DNA of 42,292 nt from an uncultured Bacteroidales bacterium (GTDB lineage Bacteria; Bacteroidota; Bacteroidia; Bacteroidales; UBA932): assembly GCA_900320545.1 (NCBI GenBank), contig ONSU01000034.1, forward strand, positions 1 to 42,292, written 5' to 3'. Under the pieces are notes generated by a model that saw only the letters and a list, made by a program, of their open reading frames with translations, searched no databases and was not told where the DNA came from. This document shows, piece after piece, positions 26,680 through 34,800 of the stretch. Made by a program: the position numbers and the translations under genes. The first letter of the stretch is position 1. Every line of letters starts with the position of its first letter.

Positions 26680-27980
26680 CGCTTGAAGAATTTTTGTTCG
26701 ATATAGTAGAATAGGACTCCTCCGCAAAGGGTTCCGGCGCTCACCGCCGCCACCTTCCAGTCTTCCGCCACGGCATACACGATCGACACCAGCATCAGCA
26801 GGATAAACAGGACCTGCGGTACCGGGAAAAGCGGCGAGCGGAAAGGACGCTGCCATTTCTTTCGCGTAAACCGGCAGACGATGACGCCCGCCACCGCCAT
26901 CATCGAGCACAGCGACAGCAGGACGCCCGTATAGCGGGTCACCAGCGAGAAACTGCCCGTCAGGATCATGATGACCGACAGGGCATACTGGAAAATCAGA
27001 CCGGCCCATGGAATGCCGGCGCGGGTCTTCACCCGGAGGAAGCGGAGCATCGGATGCTCCTCCCCCATCGCCTGCGAGATCCGCGGGCCGATAAACACCA
27101 TCGAACTGATGGACGAGAAAAGCATAAAGGCGATGACGAGGCCCATCGCCATCCCCATCCGGGGACCGAGGATGTGACCCGCCGAAATGAGGCCGACTTC
27201 CACCTGGCCTTTCATTTCCGCGACGGGAGCCGTCAGCAGAAACACCAGATTCAGAAGCATATAGATGACCGTAACGCCGAGCGTACTGAGCAGAAGCGAC
27301 ACCGGAAGCGTTTTCTGCGGACGGGCGATGTCGTTAGCGATGTAGGCCGAGGCGTTCCATCCGGAATAGGCGTAGTAGACCCAGATGATGGAGACGGCGA
27401 ACGGCGCGCTGAAGAGAACCTTCCAGTCGAAGCCCGTCACCGAGGGGCGGATGCTCTCGAGGTGGTCGGGCAGGGTAAAGCCGAGAATGATGAAGACCAG
27501 GATGACCGCGACCTTCAGCCAGGTCAGGAAATTCTGCGCGATGCCGCTGACTTTCAGGGTAAATGCGTGCACGACCGTGATGAGCGTCAGTACGCCGATG
27601 GAAATCGCCTCCGGCGGAACGGAAGGAAGAAGGTCATCCACATAGGACGCCAGGGCCATGCAGGCAAGGGCCACCGGGGCGGCGAACCCCACCACGAGCG
27701 AAACCCATCCCGCCAGGAATCCCACGAGCGGACTGTAAATGTGGCTCAGATAGAAATACTCGCCGCCGGAATGCGGAAACAGCGATCCGAGTTCGCCGTA
27801 ACTGACCGCCCCGCAAAGGGCGATAATGCCGCCGACGGCCCAGAGGACCAGAATGGCGATGAAATTGTCGGTCGCTTCGAGCTGGAAGCCGAGAGAAGTG
27901 AAAACGCCCGTCCCGATCATATTCGCCACCACGAAAGCGGAGGCGGTCCAGAGGCCGTATTTCTTCTTCCCGGCAGTCAT
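26676..27980 (-). CDS. APC-family amino-acid permease
   Basis: Inner-membrane transporter of 434 residues with about 12 hydrophobic helices. The first helix carries the APC substrate-binding motif GTGVF, and helix 6 has the YYAYSGWNA unwound segment, together giving the LeuT-type core. It resembles the L-type amino-acid exchangers (SLC7-like). The amino acid cannot be named from the sequence. ATG at 27980 shares a base with the preceding stop (TGATG); a GTG at 27983 would add one residue. Confidence 0.88.
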   Translation of the reverse strand: MTAGKKKYGLWTASAFVVANMIGTGVFTSLGFQLEATDNFIAILVLWAVGGIIALCGAVSYGELGSLFPHSGGEYFYLSHIYSPLVGFLAGWVSLVVGFAAPVALACMALASYVDDLLPSVPPEAISIGVLTLITVVHAFTLKVSGIAQNFLTWLKVAVILVFIILGFTLPDHLESIRPSVTGFDWKVLFSAPFAVSIIWVYYAYSGWNASAYIANDIARPQKTLPVSLLLSTLGVTVIYMLLNLVFLLTAPVAEMKGQVEVGLISAGHILGPRMGMAMGLVIAFMLFSSISSMVFIGPRISQAMGEEHPMLRFLRVKTRAGIPWAGLIFQYALSVIMILTGSFSLVTRYTGVLLSLCSMMAVAGVIVCRFTRKKWQRPFRSPLFPVPQVLFILLMLVSIVYAVAEDWKVAAVSAGTLCGGVLFYYIEQKFFKR

Positions 27981-28834
27981 CACTTCTTCTGCGGCTCCAG
28001 TTTTTTACGAAGAACGGCGCTCTGGGAGAGCGGATAGTCCCGGTCGGCGCGGTCCAGCCACTTGAGGGCAAGCGCGCTCTGGCCCGACATAAAGCATCCC
28101 AGGGCGATATTGTATTCGGCGCAGGCCTTTTTCTCGCGGTTCTTCGTATCCAGGAGGGTCAGCCATTCGGTAATGGCCTCCTTCCATTTGAATTCCGACG
28201 CATACCTGGCACCGGAAAGCCACCCGTCCCGGAAGGAATCATAGTAATAGATGCCGTAGGTCTCCGGCTTCCAGGTACTGAGGAAAGACGACGCGGCACG
28301 GGTGCCGAGATCCGGGGCTTCGGAATCGACGACCGGACGCCAGGCGGCCTCGTCGAGGGTGCCGACCCGGGAGACTTTGACCGAACCGTTGAAGTTACGG
28401 ACCTTGTCCTTCTCCCCGGAGAGGGCGTCGTAGGCAAGCATCTTGACGCCGACCACGGCGGTCGTGAGGCCTTCCTCGTGCCTGACCGGCCCGATTTCGG
28501 GTTCCTGAACGAAGAAGACGACATCGGCGTCAGTCTGCATTATGAGACTGACCATCGAATCGCGCGAGGTGTAGTCCTCATCCTCGACGGTAAACAGGCC
28601 GACGACTTCTTCCCCGTTGAAATAATCCTTTTCCAGCGCCTTGGCGAAGCCTTCGGCGAAGGCGAGCTTGAAGGCGGCCCGTTCGCTGCGCTCGGCGTAG
28701 ACGACGGCCATCGTCTTGCCGGCAAGGTCGATCCCGGACTTGGACGGCTGCCGCCCTTCGACGCTGATCTGGTAGACAGACGGGGCGCAGGCGACGAGAC
28801 CGAGCAACAGGAATAATGTACTAATCCTCTTCAT
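27980..28834 (-). CDS. DUF6340-type lipoprotein
   Basis: A 284-residue lipoprotein with lipobox LVACA, lipidated at C16. An N-terminal alpha/beta region (KTMAVVYAERSER) is followed by a C-terminal helical part resembling one or two TPR units (YNIALGCFMSGQSALALKWL). It matches my memory of a Bacteroidales family annotated as DUF6340, whose function is not known. ATG at 28834 was chosen over an in-frame TTG at 28840. It overlaps the rimO end by 14 bases in another frame. Confidence 0.75.
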   Translation of the reverse strand: MKRISTLFLLLGLVACAPSVYQISVEGRQPSKSGIDLAGKTMAVVYAERSERAAFKLAFAEGFAKALEKDYFNGEEVVGLFTVEDEDYTSRDSMVSLIMQTDADVVFFVQEPEIGPVRHEEGLTTAVVGVKMLAYDALSGEKDKVRNFNGSVKVSRVGTLDEAAWRPVVDSEAPDLGTRAASSFLSTWKPETYGIYYYDSFRDGWLSGARYASEFKWKEAITEWLTLLDTKNREKKACAEYNIALGCFMSGQSALALKWLDRADRDYPLSQSAVLRKKLEPQKK

Positions 28835-30128
28835 AGTCAATAAATTCTGCAGTCATATCATATTCGGAAGCCCCGTCGATGCGGACCTTGAAAAAGGTAC
28901 CGACCAGACTGTAGGGATCGACGTCTCCGAACGTCTGACGACGCAGCGGAACGATGATCTCCCCGTCGACTTCGGGGCTTTCGAATTCACTTCTGCAAAC
29001 ATAATACCCGTCCACGAAATCGTCGGCGAGGACAAGAGTCTCCTCTCCGATGCGGGCACGGTTGGCCTCCAGGGAAATCTGCTGCTGGAGGGCCATCAGA
29101 CGGTCGAGACGCCGCGCCTTGGTGCGCTTGTCGACGCTGTCGCGGAGATGCTCCGCCCCGAAAGTCCCCTCCTCTTCGCTGTAGGCGAAGGCTCCAAGGC
29201 GCTCGAAGCGGGCCTCCCGGACGAAATCCAGCAGTTCCTTGAATTCTTTCCGTCCCTCCCCCGGATGCCCGACCATCATCGTCGTGCGGAGAACGACGCC
29301 GGGGACCCGTTCCCGCATCCGCCGGATGAGGGCGCGGGTGGCGGCCCCGTCGATCCCCCGGTGCATCGCCTCGAGGACGGGATCCGCGATATGCTGAAGC
29401 GGAATGTCCATATAGCGGCAGACCTTCGGATCGGTCGCCATCACGTCCAGGACGTCCTCCGGGAAGGAAGACGGATAGCTGTAATGGAGTCGGATCCAGC
29501 GGATGCCTTCCACCTTGGACAGGGCGGTCAGCAGGTCTGCAAGGGCACGTTTCTTATAAAGGTCCAGTCCGTACCAGGTCGTGTCCTGGGCGATGACGAC
29601 CAGTTCGCGGATGCCTTGCCGGGCCAGGTCCTCCGCCTCGGCGACGAGCGTCTCTATCGGGACGGAGCGGTGCGCGCCGCGGATCAGCGGGATGGCGCAG
29701 TAGGAGCATCGACGGTCGCATCCCTCGGAAATCTTGAGGAAGGCGTACGGACGGCCGGGACTCGTAAGGACACGGCCGGGCGCAGGCTGCGGCTCGCAAC
29801 CGAGCGCCCTTACCAGGGCGTCCTGCTCCCGGGCGCCGAACCAGCCGTCCACTTCGGGAATCAGTCCGGGCATCTCCTTGGGATAGCGCTGCGACAGGCA
29901 GCCGAAGACATAGATTTTCTTCGCCGCTTTCGCTTCCACCGCCTCCAGGATGGTCTGAATAGACTCCTCCTTGGCGTCCCCGATAAACCCGCAGGTATTG
30001 ATCAGCAGGACATCCGCCGGCGCGTCATTTTCCACCACGGTATACCGATCCTGCACCTGACTCAGCAGGTGCTCGGTATCCACGGTGTTCTTCGAACAGC
30101 CCAGCGTGATGACCCGCAGCGTCGGCAT
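28821..30128 (-). CDS. rimO: Ribosomal protein S12 methylthiotransferase
   Basis: Radical SAM enzyme that methylthiolates an aspartate of ribosomal protein S12. It has 435 residues. The N-terminal UPF0004 domain provides cluster ligands C11, C46 and C77. The radical-SAM cluster ligands are C137, C141 and C144 (CxxxCxxC), and a TRAM domain ends the protein (about 365-435). The LGCSKNTVD and HYSYPSSFP sequences separate RimO from MiaB. It starts 14 bases after the DUF5606 gene. Confidence 0.95.
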   Translation of the reverse strand: MPTLRVITLGCSKNTVDTEHLLSQVQDRYTVVENDAPADVLLINTCGFIGDAKEESIQTILEAVEAKAAKKIYVFGCLSQRYPKEMPGLIPEVDGWFGAREQDALVRALGCEPQPAPGRVLTSPGRPYAFLKISEGCDRRCSYCAIPLIRGAHRSVPIETLVAEAEDLARQGIRELVVIAQDTTWYGLDLYKKRALADLLTALSKVEGIRWIRLHYSYPSSFPEDVLDVMATDPKVCRYMDIPLQHIADPVLEAMHRGIDGAATRALIRRMRERVPGVVLRTTMMVGHPGEGRKEFKELLDFVREARFERLGAFAYSEEEGTFGAEHLRDSVDKRTKARRLDRLMALQQQISLEANRARIGEETLVLADDFVDGYYVCRSEFESPEVDGEIIVPLRRQTFGDVDPYSLVGTFFKVRIDGASEYDMTAEFIDYEED

Positions 30129-30142
30129 GCTACCTCCCGGTT

Positions 30143-30583
30143 CTACTCGTCATTCCCGGCCGCCTCTTCGTCATTCCCGGGCTCGTCCTCCTCCTCGAAA
30201 TCGAACGACGCGTACTTCAGGATCTCATTGTACCACTGGGCGATCTTCTTCATGTGCGAGACATAGAAACGGTCGCCGTCATAGTCGGGAACGGCCTTCT
30301 CGAAAAGTGCCTTGAACTCGTCCGGAGCGGCCTTGGGGCCCGGTGCCTCGGCGTCGCCGAGAACCTCCTTCAGCTTGAGAAGGACTTCCTTGAGTTTGAG
30401 TTCGCCTTCGGCGGTATAGATGGAAATGTCCGCGAGGGACGTGATCCGGCTGCGGAGATCGAAGTTCTTGCGCTCCTTGCTGGCAAGAGATTCGACGATG
30501 GCGCCCGTACGGGACTGCGCCAGATACTGATAAAGGCCCGGCTGGCCGGACACGGCGAGAATCTTGGAAAGATCTGTCTTCAT
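30143..30583 (-). CDS. DUF5606-domain protein
   Basis: A 146-residue cytoplasmic protein of the Bacteroidota family DUF5606. It is recognised from the N-terminal SGQPGLYQYLAQSRTGAIVESL, the RITSLADISIYT segment and the C-terminal MKKIAQWYNEIL. The function is unknown. The acidic tail contains a duplicated GNDE encoded by two CGTCATTCCCGG motifs, so the end of the gene may have been extended by repeat sequence. It is the first gene of a five-gene run. Confidence 0.88.
   Translation of the reverse strand: MKTDLSKILAVSGQPGLYQYLAQSRTGAIVESLASKERKNFDLRSRITSLADISIYTAEGELKLKEVLLKLKEVLGDAEAPGPKAAPDEFKALFEKAVPDYDGDRFYVSHMKKIAQWYNEILKYASFDFEEEDEPGNDEEAAGNDE
30148..30181. repeat. Two CGTCATTCCCGG motifs at the end of the DUF5606 gene
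   Basis: CGTCATTCCCGGC (30148-30160) and CGTCATTCCCGGG (30169-30181) lie 21 bases apart, in frame, encoding the duplicated GNDE of the acidic tail. The same motif, slightly changed, recurs in the methyltransferase gene. Confidence 0.6.
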
Positions 30584-30605
30584 AATATCTTATAATTTAA
30601 TTCTA

Positions 30606-30613
30606 CAAAGATA
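30606..30613 (-). promoter_or_regulatory. Candidate -7 box for the DUF5606-rimO operon
   Basis: The minus strand has TATCTTTG, matching TAnnTTTG, 22 bases before the ATG at 30583. The -33 position would fall in the first unit of the adjacent repeat array and shows no clear TTG. Confidence 0.4.
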
Positions 30614-30630
30614 ACAATTTTTTCGAGGAC

Positions 30631-30786
30631 GCGCAGAATTCGCCCTATTTTCCGGCAGATCATATACTCGCAAGACCAGGAAGCGCAGAAAATCGCCTGT
30701 TTTTCGACACATCCTATACTCGCAACCCGAGGAAGCGCAGAAAATCGCTTGTTTTTTGACACTTCCTATAGATGCGAGAGTAGCTG
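30631..30786. repeat. Three-copy tandem repeat array, 52-bp period
   Basis: Units begin with GCGCAGAA at 30631, 30683 and 30735, again exactly 52 bases apart. Unit two shares GAAGCGCAGAAAATCGC with unit three, then a T-rich run, GACAC and TCCTATA. Unit one is more diverged. The third copy runs into the end of the glycerate kinase gene and its CTATA contains that gene's stop codon. The sequence differs from the array at 13379, but period and position just 3' of a gene are the same. Confidence 0.85.
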
Positions 30787-31794
30787 GGCGGTGGCGGCGG
30801 CGATGTTTTCGGCCGCGACGGACGGGCGGAGGAGGACGGAGAGGGGCAGATCCCGGGGAGAGGCCTCCAGGAGCACGCGGAAACCGGCGGCGGAAAGGGC
30901 GTCGCGATCGTCGATGCGGCCGGAGAGAAGGGCGACCGGGATCGTGCCGGCGCGGTGCAGGACACCCAGCGGCACCTTTCCCTGCAGGGTCTGCCGGTCG
31001 GAGCGGCCTTCCCCGGTGATCACGAGATCCGCCCCGGAGAGCGCATCGTCGAAGCCGGCCAGATCCAGAATCCGATCGATGCCGCTTACCCTCCGGGCGC
31101 CGAAACAGGCCGTCAGGGCTCCGCCGAGGCCGCCCGCGGCACCGGCTCCGGGAAGATCGGACACGTCCGTTCCGGTCCGCTGCCGGAGATAATCCGCCAT
31201 CCGCATCATCCGCGCTTCCAGCAATTCCACTTCCTCCGGAGTGGCGCCCTTTTGCGGCGCGAAGATCCGGGCCGCACCACACGGTCCCACGAAGGGCGCA
31301 TCCACGTCGCACAGCAATTCGACAAGGCATCCCTCCAGTGCCTCGGAGAGGCCGGGCACCTCCAGCATCCCCGCTCCCCCGTCGCAGGTTGCGCTGCCGC
31401 CGAGTCCCGCGAGGATATGCCTGCACCCCTGTCGGGAGACCTCCAGAAGGAGTTCCCCGACGCCATAGGTGGAGGTTTTCAGCGGATTGCGTTCGGAGGG
31501 GGCGAGCAGCGTCAGGCCGGCCGCCTGCGCCGTTTCGACAACGGCCAGGTCCCCGAGCCGGCCCCACCGGGCCGTGACGGGTCTTCCGAGCGGGTCCGAC
31601 ACCCGCGCTGTCCGTTCCTCCGCACCAAGTGCGGCCAGGAGTACGTCCAGCATCCCCTCTCCTCCGTCCGACAGCGGGATTGTAACGATCTCAGCATCAG
31701 GAAAGACGCTCCGCACACCCGCGGCCATCGCCTCCGCCACCCGGGGCGAAGACAGGCACTCCTTGTAGGAATCCGGTGCGATCACGATTTTCAT
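30766..31794 (-). CDS. glxK: Glycerate kinase, type I (GarK/GlxK)
   Basis: Phosphorylates D-glycerate, yielding 2-phosphoglycerate in the GarK/GlxK family. It has 342 residues, slightly short of the usual 370-380. Motifs are the N-terminal IAPDSYKECLSS, the glycine-rich GLGGSATCDGGAGM, GAGAAGGLGGAL and the ITGEGRSDRQTLQGK loop near the C-terminus. ATG at 31794 was chosen because the family begins MKIVIAPDSYK. It is a single-gene unit, divergent from the NRPS, with a repeat array at its end. Confidence 0.93.
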   Translation of the reverse strand: MKIVIAPDSYKECLSSPRVAEAMAAGVRSVFPDAEIVTIPLSDGGEGMLDVLLAALGAEERTARVSDPLGRPVTARWGRLGDLAVVETAQAAGLTLLAPSERNPLKTSTYGVGELLLEVSRQGCRHILAGLGGSATCDGGAGMLEVPGLSEALEGCLVELLCDVDAPFVGPCGAARIFAPQKGATPEEVELLEARMMRMADYLRQRTGTDVSDLPGAGAAGGLGGALTACFGARRVSGIDRILDLAGFDDALSGADLVITGEGRSDRQTLQGKVPLGVLHRAGTIPVALLSGRIDDRDALSAAGFRVLLEASPRDLPLSVLLRPSVAAENIAAATAQLLSHL

Positions 31795-31799
31795 AATTA

Positions 31800-31807
31800 C
31801 GAAGATA
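31800..31807 (-). promoter_or_regulatory. Possible -7 box for glycerate kinase
   Basis: The minus strand has TATCTTCG, one base away from TAnnTTTG, 5 bases before the ATG at 31794. The match is weak and there is no clear -33 element. Confidence 0.2.
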
Positions 31808-31815
31808 ATCATTTT

Positions 31816-31842
31816 TTTGTCCACGGAAAAATTCTAAATTTG
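31816..31842 (+). promoter_or_regulatory. Candidate promoter of the NRPS operon
   Basis: TAAATTTG (31835-31842) is a full match to the -7 consensus, 19 bases before the NRPS ATG at 31862. TTTG at 31816-31819 lies upstream, but the gap is 15 bases rather than the usual 19-21. The 67-base divergent region is AT-rich. Confidence 0.45.
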
Positions 31843-31861
31843 TGAAAAAATATAATCGAAG

Positions 31862-34800
31862 ATGATCTCACCCCTTTCCCAAGCCCAGCTCGGCATCTAT
31901 CTGGCATGCCAGGGATTAAAAGAAAACGAAGGAAATTATCAGATTGCAATGCTGTTCAGATTGCCGGAGGAGATTGACCCGGACCGCCTGAAGCAAGCGT
32001 TGGAAAAGACGCTGCTGGCGCACCCGTACCTGCTTTCCCGCCTGGTGTTGCAGGACGGAGAAGTCCGCGTGGAGACCCCGGATCAGCCGGAGGCGGCCGT
32101 CCCCGTGTTCAAAACCCTCGACAGAAGCACGCTGGGCCGTACCATGCCGCTGGACATAAACAATGCGGAGGGGAAGACGCAGCAGCTCTCGAGGACGGAA
32201 ATTTACGAAACCCCGGAAGGAAATTTTTTTTATTTCGACGCCCACCACATTCTCTTCGACGGGGCGTCCACCCATCTTTTCCTGAAATCCCTGGACGAGG
32301 CGTACACCGGGAAAGAGCTGGAAAAAGAGAAAGTCAGCGGCGCCGACGTCGCCCTCAGGGAGCAGGAACTCCGCGACTCCGAGGCCTTCGGCGAAGCCAG
32401 GGAATGGTATGCCCGGACCTTCGGCCCCGGGGCGGAGACGCAGTCCCGCATCATTCCGGACAAATACGAAGAAGACAGTCCCTATAAGGAACTTTTCCTC
32501 GACCTCGATCTCGACAGGCAGAAGATGCAGGCCGTGACGGAGCGGTACCGCTATGCGGACAGCGTCCTCTTCACGGCCGCGTTCGGCCTCACGCTCGCCG
32601 CCTGGAACGCCGAAGAGAAGGCCTTCTTCACCAGCATATGGAACGGCCGCAAGGGACTTTCCGGCGGCATCGGGATGCAGGTGCACACTATTCCCGTCTA
32701 TGTGGATGCGCCCTCCGGAAGACCCGTTTCGGAAATCCTCGACGCGATGAAAGAGCAGACCCTGGGCATCCGCGCCAGGGGCTTCTACTCCTTCGCCGAC
32801 TGCGCGAAAGACCTGGGGCTCGGAAACGGCATCAATTTCGGCTTCCAGGGACAGTTCGTCGGGGACAAACCCCGGCTGGTCATCGACGGGAAGGTGATCG
32901 AGGGCGAAGACCTCCGGACCAATCCGCCGGGCATCGGCCTCTCCATCGAATTCTTCACGGCCGCGGATGGACCGTACAAAATGCGGATCTGGTACCGGAG
33001 CGGGCTGTATTCCGAGTCCCTTCTCCGCAGTTTCGCAGACAGTTACACCGCCACGGTGCTGTCCCTCGCGACAGCGGAGACCGTCAGGGACCTGCAGTAT
33101 GCCAATGCCGCGCAGCTCAAGCTCCTGGACACCTTCCAGGGGGAAGAAAATCCTTCGGATCCCGCAACGACCATCCTCGACCTTTTCAAGAAGCAGAATC
33201 CCGGGAATACGGCGATCGTTTACAGAGACACCCGCCTCACATACGGAGAAGTGGACGAACTGTCGGACCGCCTGGCCGCCTGGATCGAAAAGAATGTCGG
33301 CCCCGGGAAGGTGGTATCCATCATGCTGGGACGCAACGAGTACAATATGATCGCTCCGCTCGGCGCCGTCAAGGCCGGATGCGCCTATCAGCCCCTGGAT
33401 CCGTCCTATCCGGCAGACCGCCTGCAGTTTATGGTGCAGGACGCGCAGAGCGCCCTTCTCATCGCCGACGACGGCCTGGACGTGGAGGGTTTCGAGGGTC
33501 CCCGGCTTCGCACGGCCGACATTCCCGGCCTCCCGCAGGGGCATCCCGAATCCCGGCCCGGGGCGGACGACCTCTTCGTTCTCCTCTACACTTCCGGCAC
33601 CACCGGCACGCCCAAGGGCTGTATGCTGCCGCACCGGAGCGTCGCGCTTTTTTCGCAGCTCAACGCGGCGATCCTGGGCCTGGACGGCGACAGCCGGATG
33701 ACGGCCTACGCCAGTTTCGGTTTCGACGCCTTCGTGAGCGACCTTTTCACGGCCCTTTCCAGCGGCGCCGCCCTTTACATTATCCCGGAAGAGCTCCGGC
33801 TCGACCTCCCCGCCCTGCACGCCTATTTCGAGGAGAACGGCATCACTCACTCCTTTATGACCACCCAGGTGGCCACCCAGTTCGCGCTGAATTTCCCGGC
33901 CTGCAAAGGACTCAGGGCCCTGTACACCGGCGGAGAGAAACTGTCCTCCTTCCCGCTCCCCGAGTACCGTCTGTTCAACTGCTACGGTCCCACGGAGAGC
34001 CTCGCGTACGTCATTTATAAAGAGGTAAAGGAAGAGGCGGAAATTCCTATCGGGCGCCCCGTTCCCGGCATCCACGCCTACATCGTGGCAAAGGGCGGCC
34101 AGCGCCTCCCCGTCGGCGCGGCCGGCGAACTCCTGGAGGCGGGCGAACAGGTGGGCGACGGCTATCTGGGCCGTCCCGACAAGACGGCGGAAGTATTCTC
34201 CGACAATCCGTACGAAAGCGATCCGGCCTATCGGCGGATGTACCGTACCGGCGACGTCGTCCGCTACCGCGTCGACGGTGACATCGAATATATCGGCCGG
34301 AAAGATTCCCAGGTGAAGATCCGCGGTTTCCGTATCGAACTGAAGGAAGTCGAAAGCGTCATCCGCGAATACGAGGGGATCAGGGACGTGACCGTGCAGG
34401 CCTTCGACGAGAAGGGCGCCGGTGCTGGGAAATTCATCGCGGCCTATATCGTCGCGGACTCCCCTGTCGACATCGCGGCCCTCAACGCCTTTATCGCATC
34501 CCGGAAGCCCCCGTACATGGTGCCTGCCGTCACGATGCAGATCGACGCCATCCCGCTGAACGTCAACCAGAAAGTAGATCGGAAGGCCCTGCCCGAGCCG
34601 GTACGGGAGCAGGCGGCGAAACGGGCCGAAAACGCCCCGCTGAACATCCTGGAAGAGGAAATCGCCGGAATCATCCGCGAGACCGCCCACATCGACGGAT
34701 TCGGCCTTACCGATCCGCTCCTCTACTACGGGCTGAGTTCCCTGAGCGCGCTCCGGCTCGCCACGGAACTGTACAAGAAATATGGTCTGCAGGCCGATAT

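Noticed and set aside
26680-27009. Upstream in-frame extension of the lipoprotein gene
   Set aside because: It lies entirely inside the permease gene, and the lipoprotein signal peptide begins at 26679.
30580-30762. Short minus-strand frame with repeated KQAIFCAS-type peptides
   Set aside because: It is the translation of the 52-bp repeat; the apparent peptide repeats arise from the DNA repeat, and the frame lies between a stop codon and the DUF5606 promoter region.
31795-31861. Riboswitch or attenuator before the NRPS
   Set aside because: The divergent spacer is only 67 bases and AT-rich, and no stable hairpin is visible.
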